64,000 bases of DNA from Dactylonectria macrodidyma (taxonomy: Eukaryota; Ascomycota; Sordariomycetes; Hypocreales; Nectriaceae): the NCBI GenBank assembly GCA_020744425.1, contig JAGMUV010000021.1, positions 1,240,001 through 1,304,000 on the forward strand, in the 5' to 3' direction. Shown here in pieces: positions 33,230 to 43,962 of this stretch. Each line of letters opens with the position of its first letter. Position 1 is the stretch's first letter. The position numbers and the translations under genes were made by a program. A model generated the notes under the pieces. That model was given only the letters and a program-made list of their open reading frames with translations, was not told the DNA's origin and did not search any database.

Positions 33230-33530
33230 TTCCATGGCCCTCTCTTGTGCCCCTCCTTTATATGTATTGAAGATTCCATAGTCATGCTGTCTGGTAAGAT
33301 GGCTCTTCATAGCATCTGTTCCATGTAATTCAATGCCTGCCCTCTTGCAATTTGGGTGGGGACAAATTATTGGACGATCATCGAGCCCCCTGAGATGGTG
33401 AGAGTGGACGTGGTCCCGTGCTCGTTATCGAGTGCAGAATGGACGAATCCGATCAGTGTGACGCTTTTTCTCATCCCAGAAACAGAAAAAGCATTGCTCC
33501 TTTGTGCAATTTTTTGGCAGCTGGATGGGC
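33230..33530 (-). pseudogene. Zinc-finger tail of a DUF3435 / FluG-domain-like protein
   Basis: Minus strand: CTKEQCFFCFWDEK, then RARDHVHSHHLRGLDDRP and IICPHPNCKRAGIELHGTDA, then MKSHLTRQHDYGIF. The Cys-Cys/His-His spacing (CPHPNC…SHLTRQH) and the preceding CxxC…HV…H module are the usual C-terminal fingers of fungal 'FluG domain' (DUF3435) proteins. The two parts are in one frame, split by a TAA at 33425-33427 (CAA to TAA would restore Gln). The DUF3435 recombinase-like body is not found. DUF3435 tyrosine recombinases are the captains of Starship elements, but zinc-finger-bearing members are not all captains. Confidence 0.6.
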
Positions 33531-36199
33531 TTTGTGACAGTGACAGTGACCCGGAGCGGCCGAGGCTCTGTCGTCCGTCCCAGGGCCAGTAGAGAATGCG
33601 TAGTGTACAGTCGGTGCTGGGATCTCGTCCCATCATCAATGCTTGACGTGTCCGCACATATTAAATCAGCTGCCATCTTTCGTTCCGGAAGGTTGTGCGA
33701 AGCTTTGGGATCCCATCTTCCCTCACCCAGATCAAGGAAGTCATCTCCGGCGGTTGGCTCAACGATCTCACCGGCCAGCCGTAAAGGACACCTGTCAATA
33801 AATTAGTGTTGTGCTTATCCGCGCGTCCACGTGTTTATCACTCTTGGAACGTCTAGCGCTCAGCAGACCGATAGCCAAATCGCTGCGGCGCAGATGGCGG
33901 AATCCCGGCTCGAGTGCTATAGCGACGAGTAAGTATTCCACTTACAGGGCTACTTTCAGTCAGTGTTCCAGCACCGCAGGAGCTATAATTCCTGCACGAG
34001 AAAATCTTGGACATGTGCGAGCGAGATGTTGCAGCAGATCACCCCTTTGACCAGAAGGATGAAAATGGTACCAAGACAGCCAGACTAGTAGCCATTGAAG
34101 GAACAGCCTAAGAATCAGGCATGTGAAGGGTGGGATAGAGCGAGGAGCCGTCCCATCCCCCCACCGCGCACACCCTTGTCGGGCCAGGGCTCCTCTACGG
34201 TCGCACATTACCACATGGGTGACAAAACCATGTACGAAAATGACTGGAGCTATTTCGCACATAGGCTTTCTGCGTTTTATATGGGACCGTACTCCTCGTC
34301 ATCCTTGACACTCATTGCGATTAGGGACCAAAAACTGCGGGGTGAGTTAGACTCTGTCCTGTTCCGAGGAACTCTGAATCCTCGGCCTCCATCCACGAGG
34401 CGCTTTCTGGAACGCGCATGCGGGAAGTCGATCACGGATAAGTGCAACCCTCTGAGTCTCGACTCTTGGGCTCTCAATCGAGGGGTAGAGGAGGTCTTGT
34501 TGGGCTACATAGTGTGAAGTAGGCAAGCTACCGACCTTTCCAATGTATACTTGTCTTTCGCGGAGACCGCGGAACTGGTCGGACGCCTGTATGAATGCAA
34601 CATCGTTGTCATCCTACTGACTTCGTCCACTTCTTGCCCAAGTCCTCGTCCATTTCCGTCCGCTCTGCTCCACCTTTTGCTCTGCTCCACATTATGTTAC
34701 TGGATACGGCCCTACGCCTTATGCAGGAACAAGGTGCTCCTACCGAACGATTCGGTAAAGTAGACCCACTTATAGCTAGTCCATCCTGCTCCAGTCCATG
34801 TTACGATCCCGGCGAAAACCGTTTATTGGGGAGAAAGAACCGCAGGCCGAAGCTCGTGAGACTGAGCGAAGATAGGCTGATGGGAGACTAATATTGAACC
34901 AAGTTACCGCCGTCATAAGAGCGGAAGTAGATGACCTAAATACTTTCGCAGGAAATAATTGATTGGTGCAGAGTTGAAACCGATGGGGGAAATCTGTCAC
35001 ATATATATGGGAAGATGTCATGCATGTGAGGGTTGTAGAGAGTCAAATTGGCCTTAATCACTGCTCAAGTCAAGAGGACGAAGGTCCCAGTTATATACAC
35101 AACAATGGTGTCCAAGTGGGTCGGGACGCCTCCTCGGCTGGGGCGGAATATCGTTTGACAAAATCAAGGAAGGGCGAATATTTGGTCTGAGCAACATCAA
35201 CGATTCAAATGCGAATTATCATCTGACCTTCAGATGCAGCAAAAGGTGTGAACGCTGAGACAACTACGCCTACATAACCAATCCCTCTCGTCGTTGGAAT
35301 ACAGAAAACAAAGGCAAAGCCGTGGGTTTCATGGATAGTTCCTTCCCCAGAATAGCAGATCCAATGACATCGAAGCGCAACGCTACAACCACCCGTTTCG
35401 AAGATTCTTTCACAGCTTGGCCCGAAGGAAACAAATCCACCAACTTCCACAAAACATCTCAGCTTTCAATGTTCTCCCCGCCCCTTCCCAGCCTAGCCGT
35501 TCATTCATCCGCAACCATTCTGGAATCGTGGATCAAAGTCGTTGGAAGACCCTACACGCTTGTAGGCGTTGATGATCCTAGAGGTGCGCTGCGCCGTCCT
35601 GAGCCACGCACCTGAAGTAGATATGCAGCGTATGTAGGCCATTCATGAGCTCGGTCTCGACGGAAGAGATGGGGAAGTCCAGGAACTCCTCGGGGGCTCT
35701 TTGACACTCCTCCGTCCACCAGGAAGCGCTATGTCCTCCCTTGTTTACACGGTGACCAACTGCCTCTATTGGCGTTATGGAAGACGGGCAAAATGAGGAG
35801 CGGTCTATGTTTATTCTACCCGTCACGACATCCCAATTTATCAGTACGTGCCTAAAACTACGCACAGACAACCCCAAATCTCGTCCCACATCCCAAACCT
35901 GTCTCATGTCCCACATCTTCTCTCAAATCCCAAAGTCATTTTCATATCTCAAAATCTGCCCCATATCCCAAATCAATCTCTAAATTCTCGCCGGCAAGCA
36001 GGAAGGATCTACCTCTATATGACGTCAATGTCGCCAGAGGTGCCCATTTTGAGTGCGTTCTTTCGTTTACTCCTGCTTTGCTCGCTTGATGGTTAAGTTA
36101 CCATACAAGGCAATCTCTGGAGATATCTTCCGCTTTGATGCCCCGAGGGAAATATTATCAAGACACTAGGACTCAACAGCTTCCACCAACTTCTCTTAT
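33531..36199. other. 2.7 kb without a recognised gene; short satellite-like motif at 35870-35980
   Basis: Open frames at 34095-34517, 35270-35452 (minus) and 35578-35916 (minus) are protein-like in places (for example SASWWTEECQRA, which recalls the linker after a LINE endonuclease) but cannot be assigned. At 35870-35980 a CCCAAATC / CATATCCCAAA word recurs about eight times. Confidence 0.35.
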
Positions 36200-36289
36200 T
36201 GTCGGTTGCTTTGCCTGCTTACACAAATATCTGCTATAGAAACTGCGTCGTCGCTGGGTGAGCTAGTTCTCGATCTGTCAACCAGGTGC

Positions 36290-38316
36290 TCGTAGCCTCG
36301 CAGTCTCCGAAGCTAACTTTCCTCTTCCTATTCTCCATCATTCGGTATCTCTAGGCACCTCTGGGCCATCTCCTGCAGCTCCTCAAAGCTGATTGTATCC
36401 CTGAACGAGCGATCCTCATGAACTTTCAACACTCGTGGAAATCACAGAGCAAAGTAGCTAACATTCGTAAGCTTGTCGAAGCCAGCACTGACCACTTCTA
36501 CTATAAATAGGTACTTGAATAGCTCCACTAGCTACAGCCTCCGTATAGGCTCTAGTAGGACATCGAACTCAGGAATAGACTTGGCGAATAGTGCTCATAT
36601 GAAGTATCCATAGCGGTTAAGGTACGTAATGTTTTCTTTCGAAATGCCATATCTGTCGATCGTATCGATTATACAAAATCTCAGCTTAATGTTAAAGCAG
36701 CAGACCTCGTCCTTATTTTCAATGCACCTAACATAGAATGACGTCCACCATAGGCTACCAATGCCAAGCTCATGCTCATCTCCCGCATCACAGCGCCCCC
36801 CAATAATGACGAAGTCTGCAGCATCACCAAGGCCTAGGATGTAATCTTTCTTGAGCTTAATGAATAGCCTGTTTCCGTTAAATAAGAAGTAGGGGTCGTC
36901 ATAACCTTTAAGCACAAATCCTTCCCACCGATGTATGATAGCTCGAGCGAATGTCTCACTAAGCCGTTCCGCTATGTCGAAAGACGAGAATTCAATTACT
37001 TCGCAGGGCCCGATGTCAGTCCGGCCCGGAATGCGGCGGACCAGAGATTGAAGCAGTCACCGCCGTTCATCATGAGTGTCTAAGCCGCAGACAATGTCGT
37101 CCAGTAATAGAATATCGTAGAACACGATCATGAGATGCTCACTCGATTTAACGGGCGAATCTCGAGCTGCTCCAAGAAACCGCCCCGATCGTTTCATATG
37201 TCTGCGGATTTTGTGGAAAGGCTCGATTCTCCCGTCGTTATCGTTCTATACTAGCAGCTCGCCCTCCAAGATGCACCACTTCTTGATTTTGCAGCCTGCT
37301 GTGTAAAGCCCAAGGCTGTCCCGCAGTGCCCGATGAATTCCTATGCGGTCGCTGGTTGAGTCTCTCCCGCTCTTAGAGAAAATCTTGATGTCGGCTCCGG
37401 ATTTGTTCAGGTCGATATGGATTTGACAGTATTCTCCATCGTACTTCCTCTCCACGCTCATCCGTCTCGGCCCAGCTAATTGGCAGTAATGCCTAATGCT
37501 CCTTGCTTTTTCACAGGTCGTACGTACAATCATTATCCCAGCTTGCGACTCCAGCTCCATACTAGCGATTTCCTTCAGCTTATCGCAAGTATCCACGGCT
37601 GGCTGGATGGGCATATGCCGGATAGTCGGGCTGCCTAGGAGTCCTACAGCAGCTGGGATTGAATTTTAAAAGCGAAGGAGGTCAGGCAGGAGAAAATGAA
37701 ATCTACTCATTACTAGCGTCTCTGGAACGCGGGCCGGGCTGTAGTTCTTTGATATAATGCGAATCATCCATTTGGTCTCAGAGCTCTGCAGGATTCAGAA
37801 TACTTTCAAAAGCAAGTCACCTGCACGGATTGATCAGCCATGCTTCATTATAACTCTTTCCCGTAGGCTAGCGGACGAGAACGACGATGAGGCTGCAATC
37901 TGATCGAGGATATCGTCGAGTTCTTCCATAGTTACCTCTTAGCCGGCTCTAGATTCGCAGTCTATTATAGCCATCACGCGCTCAACAGAGGACGCAAAGT
38001 CTAAACCACCACTGGTTTTCTATCTCTGAAGATCCTTCATTCGGAATGATCCAAGACACTGTGCGCATTGTATGATCCCTTCCAGCTGTCATTCTTGCAG
38101 GCTGAAGACCCTGTCTGGTCTGCGTTCGGGAAAGAGACATAATAAGAATACAACGGCTTCTAGGCCTCGTCGTGGAATGATTGCATCGTGTTCGTTGAAC
38201 CAGGCAAGGATCGTAAGCGTGTCACGTTCCTGGATCCTGTCGATGCTCGATGACCTCCTGGAGTTTCTCTCAAGTTTCTCGAGGAGATCACAAAGCAATC
38301 TGAAGGAAAATGGCAT
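36290..38316 (-). pseudogene. ATP-dependent DNA ligase, riddled with RIP-like stop codons
   Basis: On the minus strand from ATG 38316: a helical N-terminal domain (MPFSFRLLCDLLEKLERNSR…LFPERRPDRVFSLQ), a linker, and TKWMIRIISKNYSPARVPET. The nucleotidyl-transferase core follows with motif I in VERKYDGEYCQIHI (catalytic Lys), GRDSTSDR, ILEGELLV, WEGFVLKGYDDPY and motif V in LFIKLKKDYILGLGDAADFV. The oligonucleotide-binding part ends FPRVLKVHEDRSF. The order matches the fungal ligase IV-like paralogue family. Nine stops interrupt the frame, and each is one C-to-T or G-to-A step from Gln, Arg or Trp. Some intron positions are unclear. It cannot make a functional ligase. Confidence 0.88.
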
Positions 38317-39710
38317 ATTTAAAATATAGTAACGAGAGGAGTGAAGGGGTAATCACCAGCTCTCACAGCGTGCACGAACGTTGAGGGTATTGGGGAGCTT
38401 TGCGGATATCTGGCTTTCATTTAGGAGTCGGTCAGCATACTTATATAGCTAGTTCAGGCAGACTACTCGTTGATGATTCGCAGGACCCTCACCGGGAAAC
38501 CCAGCTTATTTGTGCTATTTATCCTAGCCACTAACAGTAGGCACCGCGAGGACCCATGACGCCGTGGAACGAGGGAGAACGCAGAGGAAGGGATGTTGGG
38601 CAATGCGGGATGATTAGGGCAATACCGAAATGAGGATAACCAACTTAGGAACTACGGCCATCTCGCTGGCATAAACTCCCTTCGAATGCCTCTGCTTCCT
38701 CCTGGATGCAAGGGGATGCATGAAGCCTGAGCTCATACGTCACGCACAGGTGGGGCAGACTTCGGGGAAGCTGATGCAGGGACATCACCTTGGCCTGAGA
38801 CTGCCTTGGCCAACATCTCCTGCCTGATTAGTGGCGTCAAGTTGTCAATTTCGAGCCCCTTCGAAGCCGGAACGGGCCTGATATGAGGCGGCACCAGCTG
38901 TGGGTTGAGGCTGGGACGGATCGAAAGCTCTGTTCGTCAAGGTTAGCCACCCCCCAATCCCAAGCGCATATGGTCGTGCAATCCAAACTTACTGTGTCGC
39001 GTGAGATCGAAAGCGGAGGGAGCTCACGCACTTGCCCGATGTTGTGTCGTGAGTCAGACAACTTGGTGCTGGAGTCCCTCAGCTCGTCGCGCACGCGACG
39101 CGTTGGATCAGCTTGACCAAGAACGTGAGTGTTGCAAGCCAGCTACGAATAGGAACCTAGAGATGAATGAAATTGCGTGCATTTTATTGTGTTGTACGAC
39201 AGGCTGCTCACTCGTAACAATGTAGGACAGAGATGGAGTGAAAAGGGGGTTCAAAATAATTGTAAGCTGCTCACCCTAGACAAAAGATCGCCATTGAAGA
39301 GGGAGGCAGCAACATTGCAGCAAAAACCCCAAGAGGCTACTCAGCGCACAAAACCTCAACACCATGGTTCTCTCAGTCGAAGCGATAATCGCTATTATCG
39401 GCGTCATAATTGCAGGCTAGCCGATCTGCAACCTACTAAACGGTGCCTAGCATATCGCAGCGCAGTGGATGAAAACAAGAGCAAGAGCAAGGTAGAAAGG
39501 AATTAGGAACGGGGCGCTGCTCCATCTCGTAAGGCTCAATGCATAGGTCCTAGGACGAAGGCGCTGAAGATATATGTTCCAATTGCCTCTTAGATTATGT
39601 TAATTCGTGCAAGAACCCCGCCTACCATCCGCCCTTTTCTGAAGTAGGTGTGGTTTCATATCGTACTAGATGATGAGAAACAACCGGGCATTTAATCTCA
39701 ATCTTAGAGC
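38317..39710. other. Unrecognised
   Basis: Short frames at 38837-39225 on both strands and 39177-39506 without motif. A stretch near 39364 (MVLSVEAIIAIIGVIIAG then stop) resembles the membrane segment that starts many small fungal proteins, but is too short to call. Confidence 0.35.
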
Positions 39711-40455
39711 ATGACCATTCCCGTCGGTGTGATCCGCAGCGTTTGTGATTACGCCGATAGCCACAAGAACAAAGAGTGGCAGCCGTATGCGGCAGCCATG
39801 GCTGCTGCGTATGCCAAAGCGGTTTTGAACATAATTCAGCCGAAAAAGGTTCAAGGTGAGTGATGCAGTGGTGGGTGCTGTCTTGAGTACAAGAGACGTA
39901 CACCATCGGGGCAGGCTAGGCTATATAAGAATAAAACTGACTTATCTTGTGTCTAGTAGAGGATCACTTCATGGTCCCCTTAGGCCGAAATAAAGGCTTT
40001 GTCGGGCGTGCGTCCATTCTGAACCAACTTCTCCGGCGGATCCCCCCGAGTGCAGACCTGGATGACTGTCAATGGACCGTCATCGAGGGCCTCGGCGGCG
40101 TCGGCAAGACCCAAGTCGTTCTTGAGGCTGCCTACCGGGTCCGCGATGAGTACCCGGACTGCTCTGTCTTCTGGGTGCCTGCTGTCAATTACATCAGCTT
40201 TGAGAATGCCTACTGCGACATTGGCCAAAAGCTTAAGGTTCAAGGGATCGAAGAAGATAAAGCAGATGTAAAAGCACTCGTCAAAGCTGCCTTAACCCGC
40301 GAGATGGGCAGCTGGCTCTTGGTTATCGACAATGCCGACGACATGCAGCTTCTATTCGGCGACAGTGGCATCTCCGACTACCTACCCTTTAACCCTATTG
40401 GGTCCATCTTGTTCACGACTCGGAACCACGAGGTTACAGTAAGATTAGACGTATC
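39711..40455 (+). pseudogene. Truncated NLR: end of a PNP-like effector domain plus start of an NB-ARC domain
   Basis: Exon 1 (39711-39862) gives [20 protein letters not shown], the hallmark end of the nucleoside-phosphorylase-like N-terminal domain of fungal NLRs. A GTGAGT…GTCTAG intron (39863-39957) leads to the [15 protein letters not shown]-loop GLGGVGKT, kinase-2 LLVIDNADD and SILFTTRNH. After VRLDVS (about 40455) similarity ends; there is no ARC2, no repeat domain, and most of the effector domain is missing upstream (stop at 39705). Fungal NLRs of this type act in non-self recognition and regulated cell death. The frame continues to 40936 into unrelated sequence. Confidence 0.75.
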
Positions 40456-40884
40456 TACAGACTATACAGATCATCTCTCGGGGACCAACCAGGGCACCTT
40501 TTGTGTTCCTGGTAGCGATGGTGCTGGGTTCCCACGAGAGGTTCGGCAGCTCGTCGACGAATACTGTAGCACAGTCATCACCAAGGGGTGGTACTCGGCC
40601 TTCACGGAAACAAGCTTGCATGGCTGGTTGCAGGAGCATGGAGTTGAACATGGTCCACTCTTCTTTGCTGGCGTCACGGCTAATAACTGTGTCCTGGTGC
40701 CGTTGACCGATGGGTTCTTCCATGGGTACCAAGTCCGGGCCGTCAGCGACTGCATCGCATCTCTAAACCAGAAGAGAGAAAAGGAAGCGTACAAGATCAC
40801 TACTTACTATGGGTCAGTCGTGTCTTCTTCAGACGCGATAGTCGAGGTCTTGGGTCTCTCTGCTACTAGAGACATGGAGTCTCA
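40456..40884. other. Unassigned stretch read through by the NLR fragment
   Basis: Open on the plus strand and in two minus-strand frames at once. No domain recognised. It joins the NLR fragment to the RGS-flank copy. Confidence 0.4.
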
Positions 40885-41200
40885 GGCCAGAGGATGTCGT
40901 GGGCCTGTCGTGTCCATTCCAATAACGTGGCAATAAAACGTTTGACAGAGATTTGCTACTTGCGGAGTAGACCTAGGTTGTCAAAAACAAGGATGTAGGA
41001 GGTAACTGGACTGGCTTGAGTGCGCGAATGCGATAAGACTGAATAATGTGACTGGAAGAATTCTCTGCGGCAGGTAAGCCTTGGGTATCAGAAGGTATCG
41101 CCACTAAGGCTGTGATGATATATATCCGGGAAATACCCAGAGAGAGTTTGGAGACGGACTGCCATTCCCGGTCTATACCCTTGCGGGAGTGATACAAAAA
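40885..41200 (-). repeat. Truncated copy of RGS copy 1: 5' flank, leader and first codons
   Basis: Read on the minus strand, CTGCCATTCCCGGTCTATA (complement), the TATATAT region, the GCGCACTCAAGCC leader and the start ATGGACACGACAGGCC line up with the upstream region and first codons of the RGS gene at 30257 (ATGTCCACGACAGGCC). Similarity ends about 10 codons after the start. Indels in the leader are not multiples of three, supporting the start chosen for copy 1. Confidence 0.85.
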
Positions 41201-41245
41201 AGTGACTCCGCTTGCTACCATTCTTGACATTTTGAAATCCCACCA

Positions 41246-41320
41246 ACTCATCCCACAAGCTCAACATCAAACCCCAGCCTCCTAACTATCTCGGCATACT
41301 CATCTGTCACTTCGTTCGTT
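41246..41320 (-). pseudogene. Orphan C-terminus of the 286-aa protein family
   Basis: The minus strand encodes EVTDEYAEIVRRLGFDVELVG and a TGA, matching the last residues of the intact gene at 17865-18725 (…HVEIVRELGFDVEIVG). It lies directly upstream of the truncated RGS copy on the same strand, so the two fragments were joined by rearrangement. Confidence 0.75.
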
Positions 41321-41801
41321 CCTCTCTTCGCTCCTCAAGGCATATTCTAACACAATCACCATGACTCATGAAGTCCTCCGGAGGGCCCTTTCAAAAGTCA
41401 CGTCCCAAGCTGAATGCGCCACATCCCTTAATCCTTGTCGGTTACCTGTGATTGTTTAGCGATCGCGCATTGGATCGCAGTTGAATCACTACGATTCCAT
41501 TCCGCAGTTATCCGGAGTGATCGTTTTTTACTGGCCCGTCCTCCCCGCTCTGCCAGTTTTGACCGCCCAGCACCGCACGAGACCGACGCACTGCTTAGGC
41601 AAGCGTTGGCAAGCGTCCAATCAAACGGGCTGGAGCTTTTGCCCGAAAGCAAAACACATTCCTCTAATGAAAGGATCCGGCACCATCTCGACCGTGTGGC
41701 GAGACAAGGGGATATCGATCCTACGTGTATCAGAAGCTAAGGCCCACGAGGCGACAGGGCTAGATTACCAGCTCTTTCTTGGACAAAAGACACATTCTAT
41801 A

Positions 41802-42512
41802 ATGTCATCATTGACTAGTATCATTTCTGATTTATCCCCAGATCCATGGGGATTGAACGATTTTACAGCCTATCTTTCAAGGAATCATTGCCTAGAAAAC
41901 CTACAATTCGTCCAAGACGCATCGAGATACCGTGTTTGTTACGCAGAGACAGTCGGGGGTAACCGAATCCCCTGGGTATCTATAAGGTGCCATTACGATT
42001 ACCTGCAGGCACTATGGGAAGGCCTTGTGGGCGCTTATATCCTTCCTGATGGACATCGCGAGGTCAACATTCCATCCAAAGTTAGGGATCAACTTCTTGG
42101 ATTCCATTCTTCTGGATTTCTTCCACATCCATCGGAATTGGACGATGCCGTCAAGACCATCCATGAACTCATGGAGGACTCAATCCTACCTGGATTCCTG
42201 AACTCTCATGTGTCGCAAGAGCAACCGGGCGATGGAGGGCGTGGTGACTGGAGGGGAATTAACGGCAGACTTCGGCGAAAGATCTCAAGGTCGAGCTCAG
42301 AAGGGGACCATCAAAGAAAACCTCGAGTGAGCGAGGCCTCTGGACCATGGGCTTCCAGTTTGGGACGGGACGGAGGGGACACGTTTTGTGCACGCTGCCA
42401 CTCGATAGAAGATGCCTTACCACCACCTCGCCGCTATTTGCTGCGGCGCGCGATCCAGCTTTTCGACCATACTGTCCACGGAGTTAGGGGTATTGTCGCA
42501 GGCCAGGCATGA
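41802..42512 (+). CDS. RGS-domain protein, copy 2
   Basis: The ATG at 41802 (MSSLTSIISDLSPDPW) is chosen because the RGS box begins at once, although the frame is open from 41481. The box reads DPWGLNDFTAYLSRNHCLEN, LQFVQDASRYRVCY, a LQALWEGLVGAYILPDGHRE-type helix with VNIPSKVRDQLL, and a final IHELMEDSILPGFL. About 236 residues. It is related to the RGS gene at 29529-30257 but not a recent copy. The last ~90 codons lie antisense to the tail of the degraded kinase-like gene, so the true C-terminus may be shorter or newly acquired. Function: GTPase activation of a G-alpha subunit, by family. Confidence 0.7.
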   Translation: MSSLTSIISDLSPDPWGLNDFTAYLSRNHCLENLQFVQDASRYRVCYAETVGGNRIPWVSIRCHYDYLQALWEGLVGAYILPDGHREVNIPSKVRDQLLGFHSSGFLPHPSELDDAVKTIHELMEDSILPGFLNSHVSQEQPGDGGRGDWRGINGRLRRKISRSSSEGDHQRKPRVSEASGPWASSLGRDGGDTFCARCHSIEDALPPPRRYLLRRAIQLFDHTVHGVRGIVAGQA

Positions 42513-42589
42513 TCTCAACGAGCCCCAGGAACCAACCGTATTAGTAATCTTCTTGTGGCTTCAAGTAAATCTGAGGGATGGAGTACCCC

Positions 42590-43363
42590 TCACAACAAAC
42601 AATCAATCAACACATCTTTCGCTTTCCAGAATTGACAGTAGTGTCGTTTCAAAGTCTTCTGCCCACGTGCTCAAGTTAAGGGTAGCCTGTCGACGATCCT
42701 CCTATCCGTGCATCCACCGCTCTCCTGGTTGGCCGAGGGCCATGAGGCTGAAAGCTAGATACTGACTCACAGCCGTACAGACATGGAAGTGATTTGGATA
42801 GGCGACCACCTTGGGGCTAGGTTCTGCTAGGTGGTAATACAACGTTTCCGGTTCCTCCCAGTCGACCCTGAGAAATACAATCGCTTCGCCAGTGGTCAGA
42901 AGACCATACCCAAGGCCTCCCTCAATGATGTAATGATATGTCTGCGTGACGGCAGACGCTGTCAGCCTGTCCGCGTGATACTGGAAAAGCGCGTCCGGGT
43001 CCATAGAAGTGGGAATGGTTTCTCGGTTAACAACGTCCTTAGGAATGTTCATAGCCCGCAGACCGAAACGAAGATGTGGAGTGGTCAGCTTGTGGGGGGC
43101 TTATACTCAGAAACGTAGATCATAGTACGCGTCATCGCGAGTGCATCGTTGGATCGATAGACGCAGATCTGATCGGGTCGCAGCTGGTTGAGGTCCCGTA
43201 TGCGGTCTAGCGTCTGTGGTGGTGTTGAAGGAGTCTCCCGGGCAGGATCTGATGTCTTATCGTGGATTATTGGAGCATAATCCTCTGTAGATGGATACAA
43301 ATCGCTCCCCGAGTGATAACCAATGAGCGAGAGCACGCTGCGGACCATGTCAACATCGTCCAT
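42590..43363 (-). pseudogene. N-terminal part of a fungal kinase-like protein, frameshifted and truncated
   Basis: The minus strand gives RPDQICVYRSNDALAMTRTM and YVSEYKPP, then in the next frame HKLTTPHLRFGLRAMNI, TQTYHYIIEGGLGYGLLTTG, VDWEEPETLYYHLAEP and AVSQYLAFSLMALGQ. A TAG (CAG to TAG fits) is followed by TLNLSTWAEDFETTL. These blocks are the N-terminal domain of a large Aspergillus family that normally ends in a protein-kinase-like domain, absent here. The first frame change sits in a run of six G (43094-43099 on the plus strand), so it could be slippage in nature or in sequencing. Sequence decays past 42590. Confidence 0.75.
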
Positions 43364-43962
43364 TTACGATCAACCATGTTGTTCGTGAGAGCCATCACTC
43401 GCGACAGACAGGTTTTGGGTCCCGGCGTCACCTACGTTGTTTCAGTCCTTCGTTCTTGGCCCAACCTTGTGGCATGAGCATCTCTTGCGAATGCTCAGTC
43501 GCTTAGACGCCGAATCAGAGACGGCTTCTGTTTCTGTCGGTCGTCTCGTTCATCCCGGGCACACGAGGTCGGGTACAGGGAACCGTTCGCTTCAAAGCTT
43601 GATAAAGATTCCTATCTGCATCTCAGGCTCACCTAATGAAGCATGTGAATATGACGTCATCATGCAATTCATAGGAGTTGAAAAACATGGGTGGCGGTAC
43701 CGCACCCCAACATTATAGGCCCAATTGTAATTGACATACGTACATTGGTTGATAACCTTCCATCTGACTGTCGTCCCTGCTGGTATTATCTATTCACATG
43801 TCACGTCTTAATAGAACCCGCATTTTTCAGCGCGACGCGGGGTAAGTCGGCCGTCAACAGTTCCCAACAATTGGTTTGGCCTATTCAACGGAAATACACT
43901 CGAGACATGGCGGATATAAAATCTTCTTCCAAGCAACACCACCAATAGCCGAGGATAAGCTC
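43364..43962. other. Unrecognised spacer
   Basis: 5' flank of the kinase-like relic; motif-free plus-strand frames 43438-43948. Confidence 0.4.

Noticed and set aside
34095..34517. Hypothetical 140-codon gene
   Set aside because: No domain, overlapping frames, no splice logic; could not be told from chance.
35270..35452. Small conserved-looking minus-strand protein
   Set aside because: The residues look protein-like but no family is recognised and the plus strand is open too.
35578..35916. LINE endonuclease-to-RT linker
   Set aside because: Only the short SASWWTEECQRA word fits; flanking residues do not match LINE proteins, so no feature is called.
40456..40936. A genuine C-terminal domain of the NLR
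   Set aside because: It does not read as ARC2, TPR, ankyrin or WD repeats and runs into the RGS-flank repeat; more likely chance read-through.
41481..41801. N-terminal extension of RGS copy 2
   Set aside because: The extra 107 codons have no similarity to RGS proteins, and the box starts directly after the ATG at 41802.
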